A DNA stretch of 32,249 bases. Origin: Pseudomonas syringae (GTDB taxonomy: Bacteria; Pseudomonadota; Gammaproteobacteria; Pseudomonadales; Pseudomonadaceae). This document shows, one piece after another, positions 24,801-32,249 of the stretch; within the stretch, counting starts at the first letter, position 1; each line of letters opens with the position of its first letter. The stretch is from the NCBI RefSeq assembly GCF_001698815.1, contig NZ_LGSI01000008.1, positions 1-32,249 of the forward strand. Reading direction: 5' to 3'. The translations under genes were made by a program, and so were the position numbers. The notes under the pieces were generated by a model, which saw only the letters and a program-made list of their open reading frames with translations, was not told the DNA's origin and ran no database searches.

Positions 24801-26906
24801 CTTATCCATATGGATCTGACGTAGCAGGGCTTCGTCAACCTCGGTAACCCGCAGAATCTGCCGGATGGTGTCATCCGCAAGCGGCACCAGGTCACCGTGC
24901 AAGCGGCGGAATGCGGTGTAGGCATCCCAACCCATCGGGTTTTCACCTTCGAAACGCCAGGCGCCGACATCGTTGGTTTCCAGAACGGGTGAATAGGGTT
25001 GCACGCCGTCAGGATTGAGGATGCGCCATTTGTTCAATGCCGAATCGAATCCAAGCTCGTAATAATGACCTCCCATCGCCACCCAGGTTTTGCCGCTGGC
25101 CTTGAACAGGCTGCGACTGTTGAGGAATGTACCCTTTGGCAAACCGTGCTGTTCGAAGCAATCCAGGCTGGGCTTCCACAACTGAGTCGAACCCTGACCG
25201 GACTTGACCTGAACCAGGCTCTCGATAAATGCCGAAGGCTTCGCTGAGTTCAGTACCGGTTGCACCTCATTGCGCTCAAGTTCGACAATCTCGTCCTGTT
25301 CAACTCTCGACTGTTCGGCCGTTGAGTTTGCGGAGTTATTCGCTGAGGGTTGGAGTAATCCCTGAAGATACTCGAGCGCCTGTTTTCCATCTTCATAAAT
25401 TTTTTCAAGCCGCTCGACTTCCCTGGCGGCTTTGGGTGCTGCCGCAATAACGATATCCTTGCCGATCATGTAGAGCTGACCCAGTGCTTTCTCGGTTTCG
25501 CCGTCGCTCCAGTCTTCGACACCAATGAAGACATCCTTTACCAGGTCTCGAACTTCAGAGGCCGGTAAAAAAACATCAGCCAGATCGAACCCGACATGGG
25601 CAACTGATTTGAATATCTGCAAGGCGCCAGTCGTGGATACGTTTTGTTTGTCACTCACGGGAACTGCAAGTACTTTGGCGTCGGCATAAATCTTACTCAC
25701 CGCCTGATCGTAGAGTAATTGAAATGGCTGGCCTTGCTGGCGCATCCATCTCGGCCAAATATCGTCCGAGGGATCTCTACGTCCTACCGCCCTGCTTATT
25801 TTGTCCAGAAAAAGACTGCGGTACTGTAAACGAATGTACCGTTCGAAGTAGCTGCGAAAGGAGGGTTCTTTAAACTTGTTCACCAACTCTGCAAAAAAAT
25901 GCCAGGCCGTTGGGTACTCCTTGATCGGATGAGCTGGATCCCCAGGTATATACACGACCACCGGAAAGTCATGGCCGGGATCGCCAAAACTCAACATCTC
26001 GTCAGAGGGGACAGGGTGGGAATTGTAGGCTGGCCAGACGACCTGCGTATGTGACTCAACCATGAGGACGCCCTGAAAAACACCGCCCATGAAACCGCCC
26101 GTGAAGTGTCGATCCAGAAGTTCGAATGTATTGTAAAAAACCGGACCTCCCCGCCACACGGGCCTGTCGTCATTCCTTGCCACCTTGAGCAAGACCTCAT
26201 AGGCCTCCTGGCTTACGTCGCCTTTCATCCGTGCAATATGGCTCAGCACTTCAAATCGAGCACGCTCCTTGAGGGTAAACGCTTCAGCAATTTGCCCGGC
26301 GGTAGCCGCCAATTTAAATACGCTGTCGAGATGAGTTTGATACTTGCCGCCAAGATCCAGTGATCGGCACATCCGTGCAAAAGCGTTCGGATCGACATTG
26401 ACGAGTCCGGAAGAGCAGGAGATTTGTGCGCCACAGAGATCGTCCCTGGCGACATTATCAAACCAGGCGGCAGCGGCCGGATAAGCAGGCGGCGTGTAGC
26501 GCAACACGGAGCCTTCAATGAAGACTTTATCAGCGTCAAAATTAAACAAGGCAGCCGAAAGTATCGGAGTAACTGTCACATCGAGTGGTGCGAGGACAGT
26601 CACTTCTTCGAGGTTGATCTGCGTGCAATCGGCTTTGACTTTGAATTGCTCAAGCGTCTTCTGATTCAATAGCGGCCTGGCAAACTCATGCACGGATTTG
26701 AGCGGTTTGATCAGCGCGCCAAATGCTTTTTGAGACGCCAGACTTTTCAACTGACTCTTGTGCAGTTCAATCTGTAAGCTCGCAGTTTCCGGCCTGTTAT
26801 GGGTAAACCACCCCGGCAGGCGCTGCTTTAAAATTTCCTGGTTGGGAAAGGCTTCACTATAGAAAGTGATATCCGGCGTTTGATCGTTAACAGGTGTCTC
26901 TGACAT
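21828..26906 (-). CDS. Giant LRR-NEL protein, probable E3 ubiquitin ligase effector
   Basis: The 1692-residue protein has three visible parts. (1) Residues 1 to about 480 resemble the dermonecrotic-toxin N-terminal family (DUF6543), including YIPGDPAHPIKEY at 319-331. (2) A long middle follows with a charged, Glu/Lys-rich segment at 495-555 and blocks GENPMGWD (654-661), the GYPLSGRLRGLF region (within 1048-1078) and LAVKNLYP (1092-1099). (3) About seven leucine-rich repeats (1196-1390) precede a NEL domain (1408-1692) like that of IpaH, SspH2 and SlrP. Cys1490 lies in CGD, the CxD motif of the catalytic cysteine, inside QEELFALAAHPQTCGDG. Known NEL proteins are host-directed ubiquitin ligases. 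No Sec signal peptide is present; a type III or other secretion route is plausible but not shown. The start is ATG 26906 with a weak ribosome binding site (TGGA). Confidence 0.9.
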   Translation of the reverse strand: MSETPVNDQTPDITFYSEAFPNQEILKQRLPGWFTHNRPETASLQIELHKSQLKSLASQKAFGALIKPLKSVHEFARPLLNQKTLEQFKVKADCTQINLEEVTVLAPLDVTVTPILSAALFNFDADKVFIEGSVLRYTPPAYPAAAAWFDNVARDDLCGAQISCSSGLVNVDPNAFARMCRSLDLGGKYQTHLDSVFKLAATAGQIAEAFTLKERARFEVLSHIARMKGDVSQEAYEVLLKVARNDDRPVWRGGPVFYNTFELLDRHFTGGFMGGVFQGVLMVESHTQVVWPAYNSHPVPSDEMLSFGDPGHDFPVVVYIPGDPAHPIKEYPTAWHFFAELVNKFKEPSFRSYFERYIRLQYRSLFLDKISRAVGRRDPSDDIWPRWMRQQGQPFQLLYDQAVSKIYADAKVLAVPVSDKQNVSTTGALQIFKSVAHVGFDLADVFLPASEVRDLVKDVFIGVEDWSDGETEKALGQLYMIGKDIVIAAAPKAAREVERLEKIYEDGKQALEYLQGLLQPSANNSANSTAEQSRVEQDEIVELERNEVQPVLNSAKPSAFIESLVQVKSGQGSTQLWKPSLDCFEQHGLPKGTFLNSRSLFKASGKTWVAMGGHYYELGFDSALNKWRILNPDGVQPYSPVLETNDVGAWRFEGENPMGWDAYTAFRRLHGDLVPLADDTIRQILRVTEVDEALLRQIHMDKLVPPALLIDCTQRFLLDLQVTEFITLMMEISTFERDREDDDFFVRRIEPYFDFLVKLPGWPDDRVLRRVDGQGTVLSIHAPTNNTARTIDVTYTPGKMKAFLDALVIGLSPEEVEMLLVDYQGPQTRSQYLAMRIAFEAEGRRALLLESCYAASNRSADPLIRLMKRDFPSLPDCVASEIVSCANRTESRRMATTGRIPLRLGEQAREYLQQLRLNRALECFYLHIERTDSATLALGLINSVPGWPQDAVVEVRNNTFDGERIFHSAGSDAPQGNPPLVFVKVGGSYQIFNNQGQRVHLESKGLHDSLARALSDQASLTRDVNKLELALGDIATTQRSRVKRLLGMRQIKPGIKWPSRLADGRVGYPLSGRLRGLFSKFRSNAQAFSPELAVKNLYPQFTPREVRKFLEKLSVTFTGTAREKQSHVRARLNELTEQYTRLESALDNWLTEVKLAPLGQLAGATIDGREIARRLILSCWRREPASVINPAAQDWVHKLDLSGLAIGSLPVIEANFNHVHALTLENMALTADSVAAFLKRFPQARWLSLRGNLLNSVPPTLASLSTLKRLVLSNNPISIDAEGMQYLQRLTALETLVLEGQNINIPVAIDVSRWPALMELKLRNCGLAIMPSGLGVHEPLRHVDLRHNWIADIDEATFSAIALRSQLYVRLHQNPLNEQTIARAEGLFDPVRLVRMGIVNLPEPLGRNQTVAQWLEETGREEQRRHWADLQLEAGGEAFIQLISDMFLTADYRDNRRVLTGRLWRMIDAMANSYPLQEELFALAAHPQTCGDGTMIVFNQLDVRVLVFALESRHGSVSPVDMFKLVRGMERLSELEKIALEDFSARIASEPGLDQIEVSLIYPTLLRETLELPGQAHTMLFQSISGVTQQMLDRARDRVLARESTQEFFNSMIARKDWIAFLEEHYPQRFERMNQPFHDRQDALDSSRETLTDEAYLQGTNRLLQEQHESISVLGSLLTRQIAQAASAPAGR

Positions 26907-27291
26907 GGTTTATTCCACGAGGCGTTTGGCAATAACCCCACGGTACTTACTCTGCTTACAGGTTGTGACATAGCCGGATAGTGCATCTCATTCCTGGCAA
27001 TCATCGCATCGCCATGCAGCACCGGTTTTAGCCGTGAGCACGCGCCCCCGGCTGAGGCCGGCCCTGCGGTTCCCCTGTTCAAAATCTCAGCGAAGGCTCT
27101 GGACCGCACCTTTGAAGAAAGGTTGCATTGTCATCGACGTGCCATTGCTTTGCCACTTTTCTGTAATAACTCACGGCGATACTGGCGCCAGTTTTTAGAA
27201 CCGGGGGCACTAACCCCATTCGCGCTCTGACCGTGGAGCGGTTTTTCCGGGATGGCCTGCCGTCATCCCTTATCAAGTTATGGAGATTGAT
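26907..27291. other. Divergent promoter region with degenerate REP
   Basis: This gap separates the divergent NEL and porin genes and should hold both promoters. Bases 27016-27067 look like a decayed REP pair (GCACCGGTTTTAGCCG facing CGGCTGAGGCCGGCCCTGC). A perfect 12-base palindrome, ACTGGCGCCAGT, lies at 27181-27192 and is followed by TTTT. No convincing sigma-70 pair, no HrpL-type GGAACC/CCAC box reading towards the NEL gene and no believable open frame was found. Confidence 0.5.
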
Positions 27292-28554
27292 ATGCGTCTT
27301 GTTTCTGCACAAACTGCGGCGGCCCTTTGCGGTGGCCTGGTATTGGCAATGAGTGTTCCAGCCAACGCCGCAGTCGACGCTAAACTGCTCGACATGCTCA
27401 GGGCCAACGGCTCGATCAATCAGGCCCAGTACGCCGAGTTACAGACCGAACTGGCGAAAGACCAGCAGGCTCAGAAGCAAGCGCTCGCCGACGTTCAGAA
27501 CACTAAATCAGCCTCTCAGGCCGCTTTCGAGCAGAAAGTTGCCTGGGCGACCAAGACTCAATTCAAGGGTGATGTGCGCGTTCGTCAGGAAACCATCAAT
27601 ATCGATGGTCAGACCAACAGCCAGGACAAGGACCGTCAACGTATTCGTGCTCGTCTGGGCGCCTATACCGAAATCAATCCTCAGGTGAGCACCGGTATCC
27701 GTATCGCCACCGGCGGCAGCAGCGATGCACGCTCCACCAACCAGGATCTGGACGGCTACTTCGTCAAGAAGGATCTGTGGCTGGACCTGGGCTTCATCGA
27801 TTACGCCCCGACTGCGGTCAAAAACCTGCACGTGATCGGCGGCAAGATGAACCAGCCGTGGGTCAGCATGGGCGACGTGATCTGGGATGGCGACATCAAC
27901 CCTGAAGGTCTGGCCACGACCTACAGCCTGCCACTGGGCGGCAAGACCGAGCTGTTCGGCAGCGCCGGTTACTACACCCTCAAGGACAACATCGACGGCG
28001 AAGGTACGCAGTTCCGTCACGACTTGAGCATGACCGCTGGCCAGTTGGGCGCGCGCTTCGCACCGACCGACAACCTGAAAGTCACGCTGGGCGGTAGCGT
28101 TTATGCCTTCGACAATGACAAGGACAGTGCGGCCCTGCGCGTCAACGGCAACACCACCAATCAGTTCCGTCTGTACGAAGGTTTCGGCCAGATCGATATC
28201 AGCGGTCTTGGCTTGCCACTGGCGCTGTACGGCCAGTACATCGTCAACAATGACAGCACTGACGATCAGGACACTGCCTGGCTGGCGGGCGTGAAGACCA
28301 AGGTGTTCGGTTTCGGTCTGGACTACAACTATCGCGATACTCAGCGTAACGCGGTGGTTGGCGCCTTCACTGACTCGGACTTCGCCAACGGCACCACTGG
28401 CTCGCGCGGTCACAAGTTCAAGGTCGGTTACGAAATCGACAAGAACTTCTCGGTCGGCGCGACTTACTTCCTGACCAAGGCCGACTACGCCGTCGCCAGC
28501 CAGCGCGACGCGGACGCCAACACGTTGCAGCTGGACGTTGAAGCCAAGTTCTAA
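27292..28554 (+). CDS. Putative outer-membrane porin
   Basis: The 420-residue protein has a signal peptide (MRLVSAQTAAALCGGLVLAM, cleavage near residue 26 after ANA). A charged helical stretch (about 27-75; rich in Gln, Lys, Asp) follows, probably a periplasmic coiled coil. The rest is beta-barrel: alternating strands such as FKGDVRVRQETINI, RQRIRARLGAYTEI and KTKVFGFGLDYNYRD, ending LQLDVEAKF with the terminal Phe of barrel assembly signals. It resembles the putative porins that pair a short coiled coil with a barrel; the solute is unknown. I chose ATG 27292 because TGGAG lies 6 bases upstream; the 27280 ATG overlaps that site. Confidence 0.88.
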   Translation: MRLVSAQTAAALCGGLVLAMSVPANAAVDAKLLDMLRANGSINQAQYAELQTELAKDQQAQKQALADVQNTKSASQAAFEQKVAWATKTQFKGDVRVRQETINIDGQTNSQDKDRQRIRARLGAYTEINPQVSTGIRIATGGSSDARSTNQDLDGYFVKKDLWLDLGFIDYAPTAVKNLHVIGGKMNQPWVSMGDVIWDGDINPEGLATTYSLPLGGKTELFGSAGYYTLKDNIDGEGTQFRHDLSMTAGQLGARFAPTDNLKVTLGGSVYAFDNDKDSAALRVNGNTTNQFRLYEGFGQIDISGLGLPLALYGQYIVNNDSTDDQDTAWLAGVKTKVFGFGLDYNYRDTQRNAVVGAFTDSDFANGTTGSRGHKFKVGYEIDKNFSVGATYFLTKADYAVASQRDADANTLQLDVEAKF

Positions 28555-28566
28555 GAATCACCCCTG

Positions 28567-28612
28567 CTGAAAAACCTACGCTGAGGTGCACTCAGCGCAG
28601 GTTGTTTTTCAG
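28567..28612. terminator. Bidirectional terminator between porin and NEL-type gene
   Basis: CTGAAAAACCTACGCTGAG (28567-28585) and CTCAGCGCAGGTTGTTTTTC (28591-28610) pair into a long stem with few mismatches and a 5-base loop. The upstream arm has AAAAA and the downstream arm TTTTT, so each strand gets a U run. It sits 12 bp after the porin stop and 48 bp beyond the stop of the converging NEL-type gene. Confidence 0.85.
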
Positions 28613-28660
28613 GCTGGCGTTGGCGGCTGATCCCCATCACATCCGTCATCTGCCATACGT

Positions 28661-31600
28661 TCAGCCTGAGCTTTCAGCACTCTGCGTCACCTCCCCTAGC
28701 AGATCCGTGGAAAGCGCAGCCAGTTCCTCGCGCACTACAGCCACTTGAATATCCAGTGTCAGCTTGCACGCCAGCGCCTCCAAAGCCTCGGTGCGCTCAC
28801 GCTGAATCATGTCGATCTGCGCCAGATAGTGTTCATCCGTCAGATCTGACCTGTTGCTGTCCAATGCGCCCATTTGTTCCTGAAAAAACGCTTTGAGCGG
28901 CTCGAAATCCTGTGCGTAACGATGCTCCAGAAACGTCATCCAGAACTCACGGGCGATCAGCGCCTGCAAGAATTGCGGCGTGCTTTCCTTGCCAAGAATC
29001 TGGGCATAAGCATCTTCAAGCATCTCCTGGGTCACTCCCGCCAACCGGTTGTAAAGCATGCCTTCAGGCTGGTTGGGCAGGTCCAGTGTTCTCGCCAGCC
29101 CCACCCGAAACGCCAATCGGATCTCAGCTTCATCCACGGCAACTTCGGTTGATTTGCGCACAGCAATCAGTTGCAGTGCGTGTTTTTCCACTTCATCCAG
29201 CCGCTCCAGCCCTCTGACCAACCGGAACACTTGCTCAGGCTGATCAGCGGCGGAGACCGTTGTCTTGATCTTGAATACCTGCGCATGGGTTTCCAGGTTA
29301 CTGAAGACGATGGCCACCCCATCACCACAGGTCACCGGGTGAGCGGCCATCTCGAACAGTTCCTCTCGCAGCTCCGCGGTCTCACTGGCCACATCGACCA
29401 AGGCCCAGACGCGTCGTGTCAGCATTGCCCGGTTAGTGGCGAAGTCAGCTGAAGCCCGCAACTCATTGAGCACCCGAAAGAACTCCCCGCCGTCAGGCTC
29501 CGCCTGCAGATCACTCCATTTAAGAAGCCGGCCTTGCAGTTCTGCTGCGGGCATACCCGTGAGCCATAAGGTTGCGGACGGCAAAGGCTCATCGATATGC
29601 ATTCTTGCTGCGTCGACCCCCATACGCCGCCGCGCCTCACTGGTCAACAACCGGCGAGCCCTGGCCAGGCTTGGTTGGTTGAGCGGGTTGTCATGCAGCT
29701 GCGCCTCCAGACCGGGCCGGACCAGATTGCGCAACGTTCCCTCGTTGAGCTCCGCTATGCGGTTATGGCGCAGGTCCAGATACCTCAACCGCGCACAACG
29801 CCAGATCCAGGCCGGCAGCGTTTCAATGCTGGCGGCGCGCAGGTTGAGCCTGCGCAACAGGAAAAAGGGCCTGAGCCTGTGCAGTTGGGCACCGATTGGA
29901 CAGTCACCGAGATCAAGCGATCTCAACTCGTTACAACTGTTCAAACGCATGACAGAACTCTCATCCAGAACCAGAGGGTTCTCAGCCAGCGACAAACGTT
30001 CAAGCTGCGTCATTTGGGTCAAAGCTGCAGGTATCGTCGTCAGGTTGTTGTCGCGCAGGCTTAACCAGAACGCCCCCTTGAAATGCGCCAGGAAGGTGTC
30101 GATTTCAGAGGTATCCAGATTGAGCCTCTTGAGCTCCAGAGCGCCAACATGATTCCAGTTACCGCTGAGCGGCGGCAACTCCCCGATGGGCAGATCGTTC
30201 AATACCAGCTTGTAGGCGAAGTCCACGGCATTCTCCATGTAGACTCGATCGCCGGCGTGCCGCCAGCAGTTGCGTAGACGAAACGCCGCCACACGTCGGG
30301 CATCCTTGGTATTGGATGGGATCTGCCGCGACTCCGACCATTGTTCAAGCTGTTGGCCAAGGGTCTTGTACTCGACTGCCAGCCCATCAAGACGGCCTCG
30401 GACGAACGCATGAAACTGTTCGGCAGGCCCCGCGTAGCGTGTTTTCAGCCGGTCGAGAAAGGTTCTGATCTCATCCTCGGTAAACGTCGGGTAGAGATTC
30501 TTGACCGCCAGCTCGGGGGAATAAGCGCTGGAGCCCATCCCCATCCGTCTGAACAGCCCTCGCAACCGCCCGCTCATGGGATAACCGGTGCGTCCGTCGG
30601 CCAGACGCTGCGGCCATTTGAAGCCGGGCTTGATCGTTTGCATGCCCAGCATCCTGGCGACCGATTCGCGCTGTTGCACCGCCAGATCCCCCAGCCGCGC
30701 ACGCAGCATTTGCTCGCCTACGCCATCCGGGAAACCGATGTGGCGTAAAACGGGGTGGGGCAATGCGTCAAGCAGCGCCGTGAAAAATGGCTGATCCTCC
30801 TGACCCAGCGCGTTGCCATGAGAGTCGAAAGCCTGATAGCCGGTTTCGGTCCTGGTGAGAATGGAACGCACATTGGCATTGCTGATGTCGCCCACGCTGT
30901 CGAGCAGCTTCCCCGTGAATGTGGCGTTACGTATCTCAAGGGCCATGCCTGCCGGCCAACCTGACAAACCGGGCAACAACTTGAATCCGGCCGTGAAGGT
31001 GTCCAGGTTATCCGTTGCATTGACGAAAAATCCTTCGTTGGCGCGGTTGAGGCGTAATTGCTGTAGATATTCACGCGCCTGCTCGGCGATGGGCAGCGGC
31101 ACACGCCGGGCTGAAAGCATGCGCGTCTGCTGCGCTTGCGTCGCCGTACCGAGCAGTTCCTTGCAGACGACATCCGGTAGCGCCGGAAAATCACGCCGGA
31201 TCAGCCTGACGAGAGAATCGTTTGAAACGCTGTGCAAGGCATGGATGTCGTCACGCAACCGTCCGCTATTAACTTGAGCCTGCTCGCAGAAGAGCTGGGC
31301 AAGGCGCAGGACGTTGGCCTCCTTCGCGTCGATACGCTCGCCTGACAACGCTTCAGCCTCCTGCGAAGAGAGGCCATCGAGCACGCTTTCCAGCAAGGCT
31401 GTCATGCGGCCCGGTTTGTAAGTGATCTGAATCACAGACGTGGAATTGCTGGTGATGTTCCAGCTTTCGAGCACCGCGCCTTGTTCGTCCAGCAGGCGCA
31501 ATGCCACCTTGTCTGGCCAGCGTGGCATCGACGTCAACAGCTTGAGGAAAGGCTCGATACGCGGCGCAGTCAGGCTGTCCGGTTCGGTGGCCACTTTTGC

Positions 31601-32249
31601 AATAAACGCTCGCACCTGCTGATCGGCGTCAAAGCGATGCATAGCATCACTGAGCAAGGCTGGCCACCTCAGGTTATCCACATGCACCTGACGCAACACC
31701 GCATCATCTACCCCCGTAATCCGCAGGAGTTGGCCAACGGTTTCATCGGTTAATACTTCATGGTCAGCGTTCAAGCGCTTGAATGCGACGGTTTCGTCCC
31801 AACCCATGGGGTTTTCGCCTTCAAAACGCCAGGCCCCTGCGCCGTTGTGCTCAAGCACTGGCGAATGCGATTCGTGGTCACCGGGATGCTTGACGCGCCA
31901 CCTGTTCAAGGCTGTATCGAACTCTACGCGATACAGTTCTCCAGCCAGGGGCAACCAGGTTTTGCCGTCGACCTTGATCAGTCCCTGAGCGTCGGCGGCC
32001 ACTCGGGAAGGCAGGACAACCTTCTGCCGGAACCGGGCGAGATCGGGTTTCCACAACCGCGTCAGGCCGTTGGGCAGTTTGACCGCAGTCAGGCTTTCGA
32101 CGAATGACGAGGGCAGCACGCGCGGCGCAACATGCACCGCCGCGCCCAGCACCGCCATCGCCGCGAGGTTTTCACCGATGTCGAACACGTGGTTCAGGGC
32201 TTCCTCGGTTTCGCCGTGGGTCCAGTCCTCCACCGCAACGAACGCTTCG
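28661..32249 (-). CDS. Second LRR-NEL effector-like protein, 5' end outside window
   Basis: The gene runs off the right edge: the frame stays open upstream of the GTG at 32233, which is Val in EAFVAVEDW and aligns with Val463 of the first NEL protein. About 460 N-terminal residues, expected to include the DUF6543-like part, therefore lie outside. The visible 1195 or so residues carry the same blocks as its paralogue (GENPMGWD, EQAREYLQQLRLNRA, MLGMQTIKPGFKWPQRLADG, LAVKNLYP). Then come leucine-rich repeats (ALELKRLNLD, FWLSLRDNNLTTIPA, LRYLDLRHNRIAEL) and a C-terminal NEL domain. The catalytic Cys is in VTCGDG (codon 29327-29329). Similarity to the paralogue is strong in blocks but moderate overall by eye, so the duplication is not recent. 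Confidence 0.9.
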   Translation of the reverse strand, partial: EAFVAVEDWTHGETEEALNHVFDIGENLAAMAVLGAAVHVAPRVLPSSFVESLTAVKLPNGLTRLWKPDLARFRQKVVLPSRVAADAQGLIKVDGKTWLPLAGELYRVEFDTALNRWRVKHPGDHESHSPVLEHNGAGAWRFEGENPMGWDETVAFKRLNADHEVLTDETVGQLLRITGVDDAVLRQVHVDNLRWPALLSDAMHRFDADQQVRAFIAKVATEPDSLTAPRIEPFLKLLTSMPRWPDKVALRLLDEQGAVLESWNITSNSTSVIQITYKPGRMTALLESVLDGLSSQEAEALSGERIDAKEANVLRLAQLFCEQAQVNSGRLRDDIHALHSVSNDSLVRLIRRDFPALPDVVCKELLGTATQAQQTRMLSARRVPLPIAEQAREYLQQLRLNRANEGFFVNATDNLDTFTAGFKLLPGLSGWPAGMALEIRNATFTGKLLDSVGDISNANVRSILTRTETGYQAFDSHGNALGQEDQPFFTALLDALPHPVLRHIGFPDGVGEQMLRARLGDLAVQQRESVARMLGMQTIKPGFKWPQRLADGRTGYPMSGRLRGLFRRMGMGSSAYSPELAVKNLYPTFTEDEIRTFLDRLKTRYAGPAEQFHAFVRGRLDGLAVEYKTLGQQLEQWSESRQIPSNTKDARRVAAFRLRNCWRHAGDRVYMENAVDFAYKLVLNDLPIGELPPLSGNWNHVGALELKRLNLDTSEIDTFLAHFKGAFWLSLRDNNLTTIPAALTQMTQLERLSLAENPLVLDESSVMRLNSCNELRSLDLGDCPIGAQLHRLRPFFLLRRLNLRAASIETLPAWIWRCARLRYLDLRHNRIAELNEGTLRNLVRPGLEAQLHDNPLNQPSLARARRLLTSEARRRMGVDAARMHIDEPLPSATLWLTGMPAAELQGRLLKWSDLQAEPDGGEFFRVLNELRASADFATNRAMLTRRVWALVDVASETAELREELFEMAAHPVTCGDGVAIVFSNLETHAQVFKIKTTVSAADQPEQVFRLVRGLERLDEVEKHALQLIAVRKSTEVAVDEAEIRLAFRVGLARTLDLPNQPEGMLYNRLAGVTQEMLEDAYAQILGKESTPQFLQALIAREFWMTFLEHRYAQDFEPLKAFFQEQMGALDSNRSDLTDEHYLAQIDMIQRERTEALEALACKLTLDIQVAVVREELAALSTDLLGEVTQSAESSG

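Noticed and set aside
23649..24824. Plus-strand open frame of 391 codons inside the first NEL gene
   Set aside because: Antisense of a strongly supported gene; no ribosome binding site or recognisable domain.
26907..27000. HrpL-type (hrp) promoter for the first NEL gene
   Set aside because: I looked for GGAACC followed about 15-16 bases later by CCAC reading towards the gene and did not find it, so type III co-regulation is not supported by this region.
27181..27196. Intrinsic terminator at the ACTGGCGCCAGT palindrome upstream of the porin
   Set aside because: The palindrome has no loop, the T run is only about five bases and no gene ends nearby; more likely a protein-binding site or chance.
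1..32249. CRISPR array or tRNA-linked integration site
   Set aside because: The repeats seen are REP palindromes without regular unique spacers, no cas gene is present and no tRNA gene was recognised at any border.

Overview
The window reads as a chromosomal segment of a fluorescens-group Pseudomonas. The evidence is the GC-rich coding style, Pseudomonas-type gene families (DUF6279 lipoprotein, TorF-type porin, a YbdG-type channel, a periplasmic cyclophilin) and many 24-base palindromic elements that start GTAGGAGC or GTAGGACC, which are typical Pseudomonas REP/BIME repeats. No tRNA, rRNA, transposase, prophage gene or CRISPR array was seen.

Bases 1-361 hold a REP cluster. It is followed by a secreted methyltransferase-like protein that converges, one base apart, with a peptide deformylase (def) lying downstream of a BrkB/YihY membrane protein. 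Then come a CsbD stress protein, an unknown 126-residue protein, a DUF2177 membrane protein and a CvfB/YitL-type S1 RNA-binding protein. From 5596 to 8298 there is a tiny SutA-like protein, a small lipoprotein, a TorF-type outer-membrane protein and a DUF6279 lipoprotein. From 8387 to 14654 lie a small DUF2513-like protein, a secreted coiled-coil protein, an SrmB-like DEAD-box helicase, a YbdG-like mechanosensitive channel, an EamA transporter and a secreted aldose-epimerase-like (DUF4432) protein, most of them separated by REP pairs.

From 14861 to 20372 there are an FMN azoreductase (azoR) with a 5' leader that could fold over its own Shine-Dalgarno, a small secreted protein, a LysR regulator followed at 13 bp by an alpha/beta hydrolase, a periplasmic cyclophilin (ppiA) and a one-piece ABC exporter. 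A tandemly duplicated REP unit at 20389-20651 has duplicated the 3' end of the next gene, a FemAB-like acyltransferase.

The last third is the most striking part. Two very large minus-strand genes (21828-26906, complete, 1692 residues; 28661-32249, running off the window) share one architecture: a dermonecrotic-toxin/DUF6543-like N-terminal part, a long unassigned middle, leucine-rich repeats, and a C-terminal NEL domain of the IpaH/SspH type with the catalytic CxD cysteine motif. They look like paralogous E3 ubiquitin ligase effectors that would act on a eukaryotic host. A putative porin gene on the opposite strand sits between them. No secretion-system or chaperone gene is visible here, so the export route is unknown.
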